In this document: piece by piece, positions 10,189 to 21,125 of the stretch
Numbering within the stretch: the first letter of the stretch is position 1
How the letters are laid out: the number at the start of each line of letters is the position of its first letter
Source of the DNA: Tilletia caries
Lineage: Eukaryota; Basidiomycota; Exobasidiomycetes; Tilletiales; Tilletiaceae
Assembly (NCBI GenBank): GCA_032718865.1
Contig: JALUTQ010000041.1
Span: forward strand, 1,178,001 to 1,242,000
Direction of reading: 5' to 3'
Length of the DNA stretch: 64,000 bases
Notes under the pieces: model-generated
Database searches by the model: none
The model's input: only the letters and a program-made list of their open reading frames with translations
What the model was told of the DNA's origin: nothing
Translations under genes and position numbers: made by a program

Positions 10189-10802
10189 TAGCAAGATGCG
10201 AAATGTTTGAAACGAGATAGGAATTTTTTTTGTGAGAAAAAGCATCCGAGAGCGGGGAGTATTTTGAAACTAAAAATCGAAATTCCGCTCACTCACTCAC
10301 ACTGCACACACTCTCACACGCAAGACCAAAGCCCTGCCTCTTCCAGCAAGGACAAGTCACAAGGCACAGAGATGACAAGTTGGCCATGTTGACTGCTATT
10401 CTGCTGAAAGAGCTGTAAGAATAGTAAAGGGGGGAAAGCTGGGTGAAGAAAGAGAACGATGAGCGCTGAAGCAGAAAAGAGAAGGTCAACCCTGATCAGA
10501 TTTCAGAACACGCGCGCGTCGCGACTCGCGTGGCGCGCTGGCATCCAGCAAGCGTGTCGCGCATCATTTGGCACGCGTCGCAGTGGGCTCGCTGTTGTCA
10601 TTGGCGCCGAGCGCGTCCCTTGCTTGTTGCTTGTTAAGCTTGATGGATACGCCCAGGCCCTTGTGACTGACTCGTGACTGAGTGAGTCAGTCACAGTGTT
10701 GAGTGGCTGCAGTGGCAGTTTGAATCCAAAATCGCATTTTCAAACGTGCAAACATGTGAAAACGAAAATTTTATCTCGTTTCAAACATTTCGCATCTTGC
10801 TA
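10189..10802. mobile_element. TA-flanked MITE, 614 bp
   Basis: About 35 bp at each end are inverted copies, starting TAGCAAGATGCGAAATGTTT at 10189 and complementary at 10802. TA borders both sides (10187-10188 and 10803-10804). Inside are runs of GCGCGTCGCG-like sequence and a GACTGAGTGAGTCAGTCAC palindrome but no gene. The right end is about 210 bp upstream of the next ATG, so it may influence that promoter. Confidence 0.82.
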
Positions 10803-10868
10803 TAATTGCTGACAACCTCGTCGTACCCCGAAAGCTTCACAGCCAGACACCGGAAGACAGTATGCACA

Positions 10869-10874
10869 TATAAA
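10869..10874 (+). promoter_or_regulatory. TATA box of the 11.0 kb secreted-protein gene
   Basis: TATAAA lies 147 bp before the ATG at 11016. The leader between them contains a 14-base C run and long pyrimidine tracts. Confidence 0.55.
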
Positions 10875-11015
10875 GGAGGACACGAATCGCTCATCGCTCA
10901 TCTTCCCCCCCCCCCCCCCTTTCTCCTCTCCTCTCCTCTCACATCCAGACATCGGTCCTCATCAGCTTCACGCTTTCCAACACACTCCATCCCATCCATA
11001 CCCATTTCAGCAACC

Positions 11016-11308
11016 ATGAAGCTCACCTTCAGCCTCGCACTGTGCTTCCTGGGCCTTGCCACCTTCGCCGTCGCGAACAAAGTACGGACGTGCGGTGAGG
11101 AAGACAACTGTTACGGTCCAATCCCGCCTAAACACGTGAGCCCTAAGCACGTGAGTGGCGCGTAGGCTCAGCCGCTCAAAGCAAATGACATTATTGACTC
11201 CGCTGACACTGAGATCGGTTCTGCATCCCGGTACCTGATCTGCGTTGCGTGAACGACTGCGTCGTCAAAAAAGGCTACAGCAGGGATTACTGTCTGCCAC
11301 GATGCTGA
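11016..11308 (+). CDS. Small secreted six-cysteine protein
   Basis: ATG at 11016 starts a strong signal peptide (MKLTFSLALCFLGLATFAVA). Exon 1 ends at 11094 and exon 2 runs 11214-11308, with a GTGAGG donor and GAG acceptor. The spliced protein is about 57 residues; after the signal it holds six cysteines in three C-x3-C pairs, ending RCVNDCVVKKGYSRDYCLPRC. Unspliced, the frame would stop at 11163 without the second cysteine-rich half, so splicing is the better model. The spacing C-x3-C-x10-C-x3-C is exactly that of the 33.9 kb protein. Such small, disulfide-rich secreted fungal proteins include effectors and antimicrobial peptides; the role here is unknown. Splice choice is inferred, not proven. 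Confidence 0.65.
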
Positions 11309-11726
11309 TCGATTCCTCACGATCGGAGCGACCTTGTGGAACGACAACATATATACTCAAGCACACACTTACGCCGAACGCTCGGGGACACCTCGTGGTC
11401 ATTCATCGTGTTCAGCCTGCATCTTCTACTTTCTTCCCGCTTCTCCGACTTCTCCGTTCTCATGCCTTGCAAGGCCCAAGGCTTCGACGTTCGCATTCCT
11501 GGCTCCTCGCCTCAGACGCCAACTCTGTTCGCTATCTGCTGGCCCTCGTGCTCATCATCAATTCAAACTTCCCTTCCCTTCCTTCTTTCCCACACGCTCG
11601 ACGCGGCATGAAAGAAGAGACTGAATCGATCACGTCTGGCTGGTCATTTGGTCTCCAGCTGAGACTCCAGACAAGTTCGAGTATGGATTGGCGCTGAGAT
11701 TCGTTGCGCAACGATGGCAGATACAT
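11309..11726. other. Intergenic stretch, no gene seen
   Basis: Pyrimidine-rich DNA between the secreted-protein gene and the TAPT1-like gene. Open frames overlap on both strands without domain content. It probably holds the 3' end of the first gene and the promoter and leader of the second. Confidence 0.5.
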
Positions 11727-14688
11727 ATGAGGGAAAGTCCAACACCTCCAACACAGAAGAAATCATTGAGAATGACGACAACGACAACGACAGCGACAAC
11801 GACAACGACAACGACAACGACAGCGACGAGGCTGAGAGCAGATATGGACGACACTCACTCACTCGCACTCACAAGGAGTTTCTCCATGCCAACACCCGTC
11901 CCACTCCCTCCAGACGACGACGACGACGACGACGGCGGCGAGCGCAACCACAACGACGGCGGCGACGCTATCCTCACACGCTCACCCGAACGGATACCAC
12001 AGCAACAGCAGCAGCCATCAGCTCTGCCACAGCTTCCCCTCCCCTCGCTGCCAATACTCACGGGGTCACCGTCAGCATCCAGTCATCCCACTCCAAAAAC
12101 AGAGCTGCACGAACAACAGCTGCCCACAGCCAATGCCACTCCCACACCTCCCAAGTCAGCCGCGACCACCACGACCACGACCGCCAGCGCCAGTCAACAG
12201 CGCACAGTCCATCGCACCACCACCACCGCTCGCACCGCACCACCACCACCACCACCACCACCACCAGTCTCCGCCCCCTTCAGTCTGTGGGACTACCTCC
12301 GCGACGAAGTCCTCGCAACCGACTTCGACAGCACCCAGGAAATCAAATGGGAGCGCGTCTCTAACTTCATGGCCGTCCCTTTCGCCGTCGAAAAATGTAT
12401 GCTCTTCGGAATGGCCGTCTGCCTGGACTCCTTCCTTTACACCTTCACCATCCTGCCCCTCCGCTTCTGCGTCGCCATCTACCGCCTCGCGCGCAACTAC
12501 AGCCTCCGCGTGCTCTCGTCGCCCCAGGCGCCACAGCGCTATCTCAACTCGTCCCACAAGTGCGACATCCTCAAGCTCGCCCTCATCGTCTTCTCCTGCC
12601 TCATCCTCGCAAGATTCACCGACGCCAGTAAGATGTACCACTCCGTCCGGGGACAGGACGTCGTCAAGCTGTCGGTCATCTTCAACGTCCTCGAGATTGC
12701 CGACCGGCTGTGCTGCTCCCTCGGACAGGACTTGCTCGACAGTCTCTTCTCGCGCACCACCTTGGCCCGCAGACGCATGCCCGATGGGTCCACACGCCAA
12801 CCTTTCCTCCGACCAGCGGCCTACTTCCTCCTCGCCCTCGCCTACGTCCTAGCGCACACCCTCGTCCTCCTCTACCAGCTCGTGACCCTGAACGTGGCCA
12901 TCAACGCGTTCGACAACGCGCTCCTCACCCTCCTCCTCTCCAACCAGTTTGTCGAAATTAAGGGTAGCGTCTTCAAGAAGTTCGAGAAGGAGAATCTCTT
13001 CCAGCTCACCTGTGCCGACATTGTCGAGCGCTTCCAGCTCGGGCTCATGCTCTTCGCCATCGGGTCAAGGAACCTCATCGAGCTCAGCGGCGGCGCACCC
13101 AGTCCGATGTCTTTCGCTAAGTCCACCTCCGCCTCCGTCTCGGCTGCGGTGAGCAACGCAGCATCGAACCCGGCCAGCATGCTCTCCCCTTTACCCACCT
13201 CCTTCACCATCTTGCCCTCGCTCTCCTTACTCGAGACCGTGCTCAGCCCGGTGCTGATCGTGATCGCGTCCGAGTGTCTGGTCGACTGGCTCAAACATGC
13301 CTTTATCACCAAATTCAACCACTTCCGACCGGCGGTCTATGGTCGCTTTATGGATGTGCTCTGTAGTGACCTCGTCGTTGATGGGCCTGCCAGCTCCTCC
13401 TCCACATCCACATCGAAATCGCAGCGCGCCTCGCATCGGGGCGCGTCCGAGCGCGTCAGCGTCAGCGCCGAGAAGGGGGGAGAAGGTAATGGCAACGGTA
13501 GCACCAGCACCGAATCAACACTACACCCCCCTTCTTCCTCCTCCGTCCCTTCCTCCTCCTTCTCCTCCTCTCGTCGCACCGAGCCCCCACCAACATCAAC
13601 AGTGCCCTTCCCTCACAACGCCGAATCCGAAAAAGCTGCAGCGTCCGCCCCCGCCTCCTCCGGTGTCCTCCGACGCGCCCGCAAACACACCTTTGTCGAC
13701 CAGTCCCCGCTCGTCGCCCGCCGACTGGGCTTCGCGGCCCTCCCACTCGCGTGCCTCATCGTCCGTATCACGGGCCAGATCTTGAGTATGCTCAGTGGGG
13801 ACGAGAGTGAGTTTGATGAGTGTATTGGTAGGCGGCCTGCGGGTGGCCCGGGTTTGGGCAAGGATGCTGGGTTCGGGTTCGGGTTCGGGTTTGGGCTGGG
13901 ATGGCGCTGGTTGGCGATCGGGTGGAGGAGGGCGAGGAGTGGCCGGATGGTCTTGGTTCCTGATGCTGTTATGGCGCAGCGGATGGGAGCTGCGCTTTTG
14001 GATGGCGCGGCGCATGTCGTTGGCTTTGCTATTGTCTTTGTCATCCCCTGGGCATTGTGAGCTTCCACCGTCTTTTCCCGATTCCGTCGGGGATCCTCGC
14101 TTTCTCATGGAGGTCGAGGAGATGGCTTGTGCACTGCTTTCTGACTGACCCTTTTTTCTATTGTATCTTTCTTCTTCTCTTCCGGTTGGAAAAAACGCTT
14201 CAAGCCTCATCGCGCTCAAGCTCCTCCTCGGCATGAACCTCGCCGCCTACGCCGCCCACCGACACGCCTCCTCTCCAAGCCGGGAGCGCGAGGAAACACT
14301 CAACGCGCGCAACCGGCCACCCATCGGCATGGGCGTCGACGAACTCGCGCACGAGGCCCGTGTCTCGGCCCTGTTGGATGAACATGGGCGCGAGGACTGG
14401 GCGGAGGGGTGGAATTTGAGGGGGGAGGCTGTCGGGCCTCCTGCGGATTTGAGGCGGTCTGGGGTGTTGACGGGCAATGCCGGGATGGGGGGTGCGCTTG
14501 GGAATGATGGGAGTAGTGGACACGGGCTGGGGGTGGGGGAGAGTGAAAAGCCTGCGATGAGTGCTGCTGGGAGCGGTAATTCGGGGGCAGGGTCGTCACA
14601 GCGGCCGATTGGGAGCAAGAAGGAGGGGAAACTGGAGAACCTGATGGACGTCAGTCGGTATACGATGGTCCGCTCTCGCATCTGGTGA
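11727..14688 (+). CDS. TAPT1/EMP65-family membrane protein
   Basis: Exon 1 11727-14056 and exon 2 14205-14688, phase-matched, give about 937 residues. The first ~190 residues are low complexity (Thr, Asp, Gln and Pro runs), so the true start could be a later ATG. The conserved domain begins SLWDYLRDEVLATDF and continues through KWERVSNFMAVPFAVEK, FTDASKMYHSVRGQDVVKL, FNVLEIADRLCCSLGQD and EIKGSVFKKFEKENLFQ, hallmarks of the TAPT1 family, with at least six hydrophobic helices. The C terminus ends SRYTMVRSRIW. Family members are ER or Golgi multipass proteins; the yeast relative EMP65 works in ER protein quality control. A long Ser-rich insert (about 13390-13680) interrupts the domain. Function by homology only. 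Confidence 0.9.
11774..11828 (+). repeat. GACAAC microsatellite in the TAPT1-like coding region
   Basis: Near-perfect GACAAC/GACAGC hexamers encode the N-terminal Thr run of the TAPT1-like protein. Length changes in multiples of three would keep the frame. Confidence 0.85.
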
Positions 14689-14848
14689 ATAGAGAGAAGG
14701 GGATGTTTTGACATTCTCAACTCATCAGGCAGGGTGAGGAAAGACGTACAGTCTCTTGGCTCTTCCGCTTTCTCGCTGTCTTCATTGATTCATTCATTGT
14801 ACTCACCAGCAATCTGTACTTTACGCAACGCATTGCCGCACGGGCTAT

Positions 14849-14970
14849 AGTCAACTTACGAGTCGGCCAGATCGAGCCGAGGACTCTGTGACGGTGGATG
14901 ACGACAGCCCAGTCCACACGACGTGAGCTCTCATCCTGTCAGAGCGGAGAGGGTGGATGCAGATAAAAGG
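14849..14970 (-). pseudogene. Relic of an Mpr1-like GNAT gene (5' end)
   Basis: This piece matches the start and upstream flank of the GNAT gene at 48057-49309: CGAGTCGGCCAGA, GACTCTGTGACGGT, GACGACAGCCCAGTCC and CAGAGCGGAGAGGGTGGATG appear in the same order and strand. Read on the minus strand it keeps a peptide like the GNAT N terminus (TGLSSSTVTESSA) but has indels and no downstream exons. It looks like a truncated duplicate. Confidence 0.6.
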
Positions 14971-15256
14971 TGTATGTCCTATATATACAAAGCTGAGGTG
15001 ACTTTTCCGGCCTGCCGCGGTTGTAATGGTTTTGTAGTCCGGCTGCCACGTGCATGCGTCGTCGCCGCGTGGCATGTTACAACGTTGGATCGGGTCATTA
15101 CAAACGACACTTGCTCACCAAGCATGTGTCCGTCTCTGCAGGTGTCCGTCTCTCTCCTCTGAGCTTCGCAGTTCGTTCGCCACGCGGATGCGTCGCACAC
15201 CGCAGTGACCGCGCCTTCTGCTGTACTCTCATCTCACTTCCGAACGCGCATCTCAT

Positions 15257-16500
15257 TTCGCCGTTCTTCTCAGTTCCCTCACTTCGCAACCAAACGGTGA
15301 GGCGCCCATCCTGCATGCGCCGCACTGCAAGCGAAATGTTAATCGTTCGTCTCATCTCCACCCCTCCGCGTTCATACAGCACTCTTTTCCGCGCAACCAA
15401 TCGGTGAGCCGGCTGTCCGGCTTCAGCCTGTTTGCGCCGGCAGTGCCGCGCGCTGGACGCGCAAATGCTAATTGTTCAATCCTTCGTCTCATCTTCCTCC
15501 CTCCGCGTTCATGCAGCTTTTCTTTCGCCGCAAACAATTGGTGAGACTGCTGCTCGGCTTCAGCCTGCAATCTGCATGCGCCGCGCTGCGTGCGCAAATG
15601 CTAATCGTTGATTCGTTCGTCTCATCTTCATGCATCCGCGTTCATACAGCTCTCAATTCGCCGCAACCAAGAATCGGTGAGCCCGTGAGGCAGGGCTTCA
15701 ACAAGTCCAAAAATCTGGGTCTGGACTCGGGTGTATAGACTCGAGTCTGACCCAGACTCGAGTCCGAGTCTGAGAGATTTTTCGTCGCCTGCCGCCGAGT
15801 CCGGGTCCGAGTCTGCGTTGCTCTCTGGACTCTCCAGACTCGAGTCCATCACTGCCATCTCTCAGCTGTAGCGTGTCACGCGTCACGCGTCGCGCCAGAA
15901 GCGTGTAACGCCGAGAGTCTCGACGTGATCACCGATGATCACTGTGATCATGGTGATCATTACTATGATCATCGGTCTTCCAGCTCGGGGGCGTCAGACC
16001 CGAGTCTTAGACCCGGACTTTCTCAGACCCGAGTGCAACTGGACTCGGGTCCGAGTCTGAGCATCCGTGGCACCCAAAAGGGTCAAGTCCGAGTCCGAGT
16101 CTAAGCCCTCTACACTCGAGTCTGGACGAGTCTACAAGCCCTGCCGTGAGGCGTGAGGCGGCCAATGCGCTCCAGCATGCATGTGCGGTGTGCCCCGCTG
16201 CATGCGCGAAGGCTCATCGTTTCTCCCCTTTTCTTTTTTCCGCGTTAACGCAGCTCTCATTTCGCCGCAGCTCACAACCAATCGGTGAGGCGGCGGTGCT
16301 GCATGCGCTCCGCTGGATACGCAAATGCTAATCGTCCCACACTCCCACGTCCGTCTTATCTTCATGCTTCATCCCTCCGGAGTCCGGGTTCCTGCAGCTC
16401 TCATTTCGCCGCAAACAATCGGCGGAGCGGCCATCCTGCCGCAGTCTGCAGGCTGCATACCGCAGACGTCGCGGTGAATGCACGAATTCTGATCATTCTC
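15257..16500. repeat. Degenerate tandem array, ~115-145 bp units
   Basis: About six units share the order: CAAATGCTAATCGT, CGTCTCATCTTCATGC, CCTCCGCGTTCATACAGC, TCATTTCGCCGCAA, CAATCGGTGAGGCGG. Copies of the TTCGCCGCAA part fall near 15280, 15390, 15530, 15656, 16257 and 16403. Between the fourth and fifth units lies the hAT-like element at 15691-16143; subtracting it restores the spacing. The array stops just before the Helitron Rep ATG and may be part of that element. Confidence 0.75.
15691..16143. mobile_element. Non-autonomous hAT-like element, 453 bp
   Basis: It begins CAGGGCTT and ends AAGCCCTG, the classic hAT end motif, and is flanked by a perfect 8-bp duplication CCGTGAGG (15683-15690 and 16144-16151). 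The interior has two arrays: many GACTCGAGTC/GAGTCCGAGTC words and, at 15928-15974, a cluster of GATCA words forming TGATCA palindromes. No coding frame is present. Confidence 0.9.
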
Positions 16501-16538
16501 TCATTTTCTTTTATCCGCGATAGCATGCCGACGCAACC

Positions 16539-19234
16539 ATGCCTCCGCAAGACAACGCAGAGTATCTACAAAATCTTCGAACAGCTAGAAAACAGAAGGC
16601 GCGAGAGATGCCGGACGATGAGCAGCAGCAACGGCGCGACGCGCGGAACGAAAGGGATCGTACCAGAAGAGCGTCTGCGTCCGCCCTTCGTTCTCCCTCC
16701 GTCTTCACGTCCTCCCCCCGGCACAGTTCATCTTTCCCGTTTACGTCCACCACGACAACTCAGCCCACGTTCTTCTCACATCAAATCTTTGTGCCCATCG
16801 CGCCTTCCAGCGAAGCAGGTCCATCATCGCACCGACTGCGCATTCTGAACGCGCATGTCGATCCCGCACCTCCGTTCGCAACTGTCGCTACTACTTCCCA
16901 ACCGCATATGCACCTCCATCACAGCGACCCCATGGACGTGGATAATGCACAAGCAGACACGGTCAGTTCTGCGCTCCCCGCACCCCCTTCCCCGTTCAGT
17001 TCGTTCTCTGCTTTACGGATTGCTCACATGCGCAATCTGCCTCATCATATTTTCAGCTCCACGATGCCATAAATTCCACGGTCCACTCAAGCGAACAGCA
17101 CCCAGCATGTTCGTCATCGTCGCCCGCATCTCTTCCGAGCGTGAGTGTGTTCGAACTTTTTGCACCGTGCAGCACGCACAGGGGTTTCATGTATGCTCAT
17201 CGCTGACTTACCTTTTTGCTTATCGTTCGCGTCAAACAATGCAGTACACGACTACGTTCACTTTTGCACCGCGCACAACTCAGCCCAGCGACGCGGCATC
17301 CATATCTGCTGCTGTGCAGCCCAACAACCACGCTGTAAGTTTTTCCAGACCCCATCCCGACGTCGCTTATTTCCGCGTGCTCATTGTGATTCATGTGTCT
17401 TCTCTCGCCCCCGTTCTGCTGCAGCGCTCTCCATGGTGGACAAAACATCAGGGCATCACAATTCGTCTTACCGCCAAAGAACCAGATCCGCTCCGTCAAC
17501 AATGGAGGTCCGAACCATGCGGGCATTGTGGAGCGCTTCTACTGGAGTCTGAACCTCTGTCGTTCAGCTGTCGAAACGGTGCCGACCTGCTCGATCCACT
17601 CCCTCCTTTACCGCCGTTCGTGAACAGCATCGAGTTCCATCCGAAGGCAGGTCTGCTTTCGCTGATGCTCAACAACGCCATCCACTTCGCTTCGCAAGGT
17701 TACGCAGGTCACCGTATCGAGTTCGCTCAAGGAGTGCCAGCCGTCGCAATTCAGGGGACCATCTATCAGCGCCTGTTTCCTGCCGACAAGGAACGGTCCC
17801 CTCTCAACATGTTCCTGTTCAATCCGGCCCATCAAGATGCGCTGAGGTATGCCGACATGCCGCGCCACTGGATTCCTGCTTTGCGACGCGAGCTGCAGCT
17901 GTTCAACCCAATCCTGGCCATCTTCGAAATGCTGACGAACGTCGAAGCAACCGCAACTGCTGCAACACTGGAGCTCAAACAACAAGGACCTTCCGCTGAG
18001 CTCGCCGGCATCATTCACTACGGCAGCATAGCGCGCAAAGACCCGCGATCCATTTACGTGCACAAGCTCGATACCCAAGGGCCTGCTCGCATCGGAACCG
18101 ACCATCCGCTGTACGATGCGCTGTCCTACCCGCTTCTGTTCCCGCACGGCACTGCGCAAAATACATCAACCCGATTCACGTTGCGCAAGATCGTACGGAT
18201 CTTACTGCTGACTGAGAGACGATTTCGGACCTTGTGAAAGGTCAGCAACATGTTTATGATTGATGCGGTGTGTCGAATGGAGGAGAAGCGACTCGACTTC
18301 ATCACAAAAAGCCTCTCAAAAATCCGGAACTCCAACCGCGTTGCCGCACTCCCACACGAGATCTCTGAGCTCGAACCGCAGCACGAAGTCGACGATGAAG
18401 AGCGCATACACCCCGCGCTTCCTCATTCGTTCGTTGGATCGCGAGCATACAGGGCCGAACAAGTGTCCGACTCTTTGGCGCTCGCATCACGGTATGGCCG
18501 ACCACACGGAATGATAACTGTGACTACGAATCCCAACTGGAGCGAACTAAGACAGATGCTGCTGCGCAACCAGACGGCGACGGTGGTTCCACAAATCACG
18601 ATCCGCGTTTTCAACGCTCGCCTAAAGCTGTTCATCGTCGAATTCAAACGGTACTTCGGAAAAGTCATGTACCTCATCAAAGTGATCGAATTTCAAAAGA
18701 GAGGATTGCCACACGCACACATTGTGTTTGCAGTAAGTACGCTCCTGCATGCATTCCTCATTGCGCATTACAGCACGTATCTTTCGAACACTGCTGACAA
18801 CCTCTGCCTAATGCCATGCTTCGGTTCACTACAGCTGCATCCAGAACTCCCCATCTCCGCGATTGACGACGTCGTATGCGCGGAGCTTCCCCCGGCTGAC
18901 CAGCCACGGCTCCGCCAGTTGGTTCAGCAATTTATGATGCATCCTGCCGACCACGTCTTTCGAGCGAACGGCTCGCTGAACGAATCATCTCGCTGCCAGA
19001 AAGACGGCGAATGCTGCTACGGCTTTCCTCACCCTCTGAATGAGACCACCCACCTGGATCCATTCAGCCAGCGCATTGTGTATCGCCGTCGGCACGAAGA
19101 GGACCACATGATCGCGCAGTACTCCCCCGTACTACTCCTTCTCTGGAATGGCCACTGTCACGTTGACATTGCGGTGTCCCACCACACGTTCGTCTACATG
19201 TTCAAATACGTCGCCAAAGGCCCCGACACCCAAG
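16539..19234 (+). pseudogene. Helitron Rep protein, broken and lacking its helicase
   Basis: Starting MPPQDNAEYLQNLRTARKQK, several exons splice in frame (donors near 16962, 17140 and 17336; acceptors near 17058, 17241 and 17424). A zinc-binding region follows (PCGHCGALLLESEPLSFSC), then a Helitron-like N domain (LHPLYDALSYPLLFPHG-type sequence near 18100). The Rep domain has the two-histidine motif in KRGLPHAHIVFA (near 18700) and YMFKYVAKG near 19200. A TGA at 18235-18237 interrupts the frame; the next codon continues in frame with KVSNMFMIDAV, so it is a nonsense change. After KGPDT (19230) the expected PIF1-type helicase is absent. Autonomous Helitrons need both domains, so this copy is dead or a fragment. 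Confidence 0.85.
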
Positions 19235-19561
19235 GCGGGTACCCGGCGCTCCTTCGAGATGATCGCCTACCGCCTGCCAGAAGCGCGATGGAAGAACACC
19301 CCGCAGTTCCCGGTTAACTCTACCATCTTCTTCTCCGGCGAGCTGTACTCACAGCAACCCACGACGAAGCTCTTCACGATCGTCCTCGACGACGCAACGT
19401 GGATGGTGCAAACCGGGGGCGGAAACAACACAACTCCCGCGTCCGCCACGACCACCCCGACCAAGAAGCGTCGACTTGGCGCCAGCAAGAACGTCGACAA
19501 GACCGTCGAGAAGAACGGCACCACGCCGACGTCGACCAGCACAGAGGCCACTTCCGCCTGA
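19235..19561 (+). other. Open frame fused downstream of the Helitron Rep
   Basis: After the Rep domain, the frame shifted by one stays open to 19561 and encodes a protein-like segment (SFEMIAYRLPEARWKNTPQF, FPVNSTIFFSGELYS, KLFTIVLDDATWMVQTGG) followed by a Thr/Lys-rich tail with KKRRLGASK. I do not recognise it. It may be a captured host exon or a second Helitron protein whose start was lost. The hydrophobic pattern is loosely like an OB-fold, but that is a guess. Confidence 0.3.
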
Positions 19562-19988
19562 AAGACGGCCGCACGCGGCAAACATCAGATAACGACCCTT
19601 AACGACATCTCCGACTTCGAGCAATCAGCATTCACATCGCATCTGCGCTTTCCCTTGATGCTCTGACTCCTTCCACGTTGTAGCAACTTAGCAACTAGCA
19701 CGCGTTGCTACCAAGTTTTCAGATCCATTGTAATTTTCCTCATCCAAATTTGCAATCCGAAATGTGTCTGTTTCCCACATACCACCTGCTAAACCGCCCG
19801 GCGCAGCCGAAGGCTTCACTTTCTTGTATGTACTCAAGACTGAAGAAGAAAGACTCTCCAAGCATGTTCCGTAGATGTGATCGAGACTGGTCTTGGTCTC
19901 TCTGTAGAGGAATCAACACATACGAGTACCTGTGCCTGGCTTCCGGATTGCGATCCAAAAAGAAAATGCAGAAAAACAATAAAAAGGT
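19562..19988. other. Intergenic stretch, no gene seen
   Basis: AT-richer than its neighbours, between the Helitron remnant and the tRNA. No supported reading frame. The T run on the minus strand just beyond the tRNA probably ends its transcription. Confidence 0.5.
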
Positions 19989-20072
19989 TGATTTCGCCCG
20001 GGCTCGAACCGGGGACCACATGCGTGCTTAAGTTTGTTAAGCATGTGTCATAACCAGCTAGACCACGAAACC
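19989..20072 (-). tRNA. tRNA-Val (AAC) with a 10-nt intron
   Basis: On the minus strand the sequence starts GGTTTCGTGGTCTAGCTGG and ends with a CCCGGTTCGAGCCCGGG T arm and CGAAATC, pairing with the 5' end, plus discriminator A. The anticodon stem CATGC/GCATG closes a loop TTAACA...C whose AAC anticodon is followed by a 10-nt insert in the canonical position after base 37. The overall pattern resembles fungal valine tRNAs. No CCA is encoded. An identical gene lies at 49425-49508. Confidence 0.93.
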
Positions 20073-21125
20073 TGCTTCAATGTCAGGGTTTTTCAGCTAT
20101 GATTATAATTCTATCATTCTACTCGGCAGAATGCTCTCTCAACCAATCAATCCCATCTCGCGTTCTGGATGAGCTCGAGCTCATCATCTCAACCTTCACA
20201 CCGACATTCGACATCGACATCGACATTGCACAGCGTGGAGAGGAAAGGAGGGCTGATGTTACCTCTTTCAGTCACCGCACACGGTCTATCAGCTTGCCCA
20301 CAGCAACAGCCGTTGTCGTACCATGAGGAGGAGAGGCCCTTGCGCTGTATCGGATCCGAAGGCGGAAGAGTCGCTGAGGTCTCGCGTTGTCTCTGTAGTG
20401 GGAGAGGCCCCGTGCGACGAGAGGCCCTGTGCGACGCGGAGGCGGGTGGGTTCTTCTTGAAGCCAAGTCGGTTTGGAAATCGCCAGACGTTGCCTTTGAT
20501 GTCTTTCGCCGATGCCTCTAGCAACAGAGAGAGGGGGGCCGGGGGGGGGGATCAACGACTCCACCACTGAGTGAGTGTATTATCGGGAAATCGCACGAAT
20601 ACATGCTTCCGCCAGGGTGGGCTGTCGATGACTTACTTGTACTTCCCTTCATCGTCCGTCAGAGTGTGAATCTTGCTGCTCAAGTGAGACAATTCAACAC
20701 CGACCGGCACTCAGCAAGTACATACTCAGTCTCTTCCGCTTCCTTTCAGCATTCGGAATGGGCTCTCGTCCGTCCTCCGCTCGAAGCTGTCGGAACTCGG
20801 ATGCTCTCCCCTTCAGACGCCGCGCAAGTCAAACCGATTGTGGCAGAGAAGGTGCATACATATATTGATTTGTTCCCGTCCATCTACATATCTACTTCAC
20901 ATCGAGCGGTCCGTGCTTATTACTCCTCGTTTCGATTACAGTAACTGCTGAAGTTGTCTTCTTCCTTCTGCCCATCCTTTATCTATAAAGAGACCCAGAT
21001 TCTATGCGTAAATGGACCGTCAGCACCCAGCCTTCCTTCCTTCCTCCTCCTCCTCTTCCCTCCCCCTTGCCCCCGCCGCGCCTTCGACATCGCCTGCTAC
21101 GAGCCCTGTCGAGAAGTAGTGGCCG
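20073..21125 (+). other. Leader and promoter region of arm A
   Basis: No gene is supported. The sequence is shared with 60200-61090 in inverted orientation. It includes a CAGAGAGAGGGGGGCCGGGGGG tract near 20525 and a TATA-like ATACATATATTG near 20857, about 260 bp before the ATG of the 7-TM gene. Confidence 0.5.

Noticed and set aside
11095..11165. Unspliced stop for the 11.0 kb secreted protein at 11163
   Set aside because: It would leave a tail with repeated PKHVS and only three cysteines, while splicing joins a downstream six-cysteine pattern in frame.
12133..12852. Long open frames on both strands over the TAPT1-like exon
   Set aside because: They are shadows of a GC-rich coding exon; only the 11727 frame carries the conserved family motifs.
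15257..16500. CRISPR-like regular spacing in the tandem array
   Set aside because: Units are long, degenerate and contiguous, with no short identical repeats separated by unique spacers, in a eukaryotic genome.
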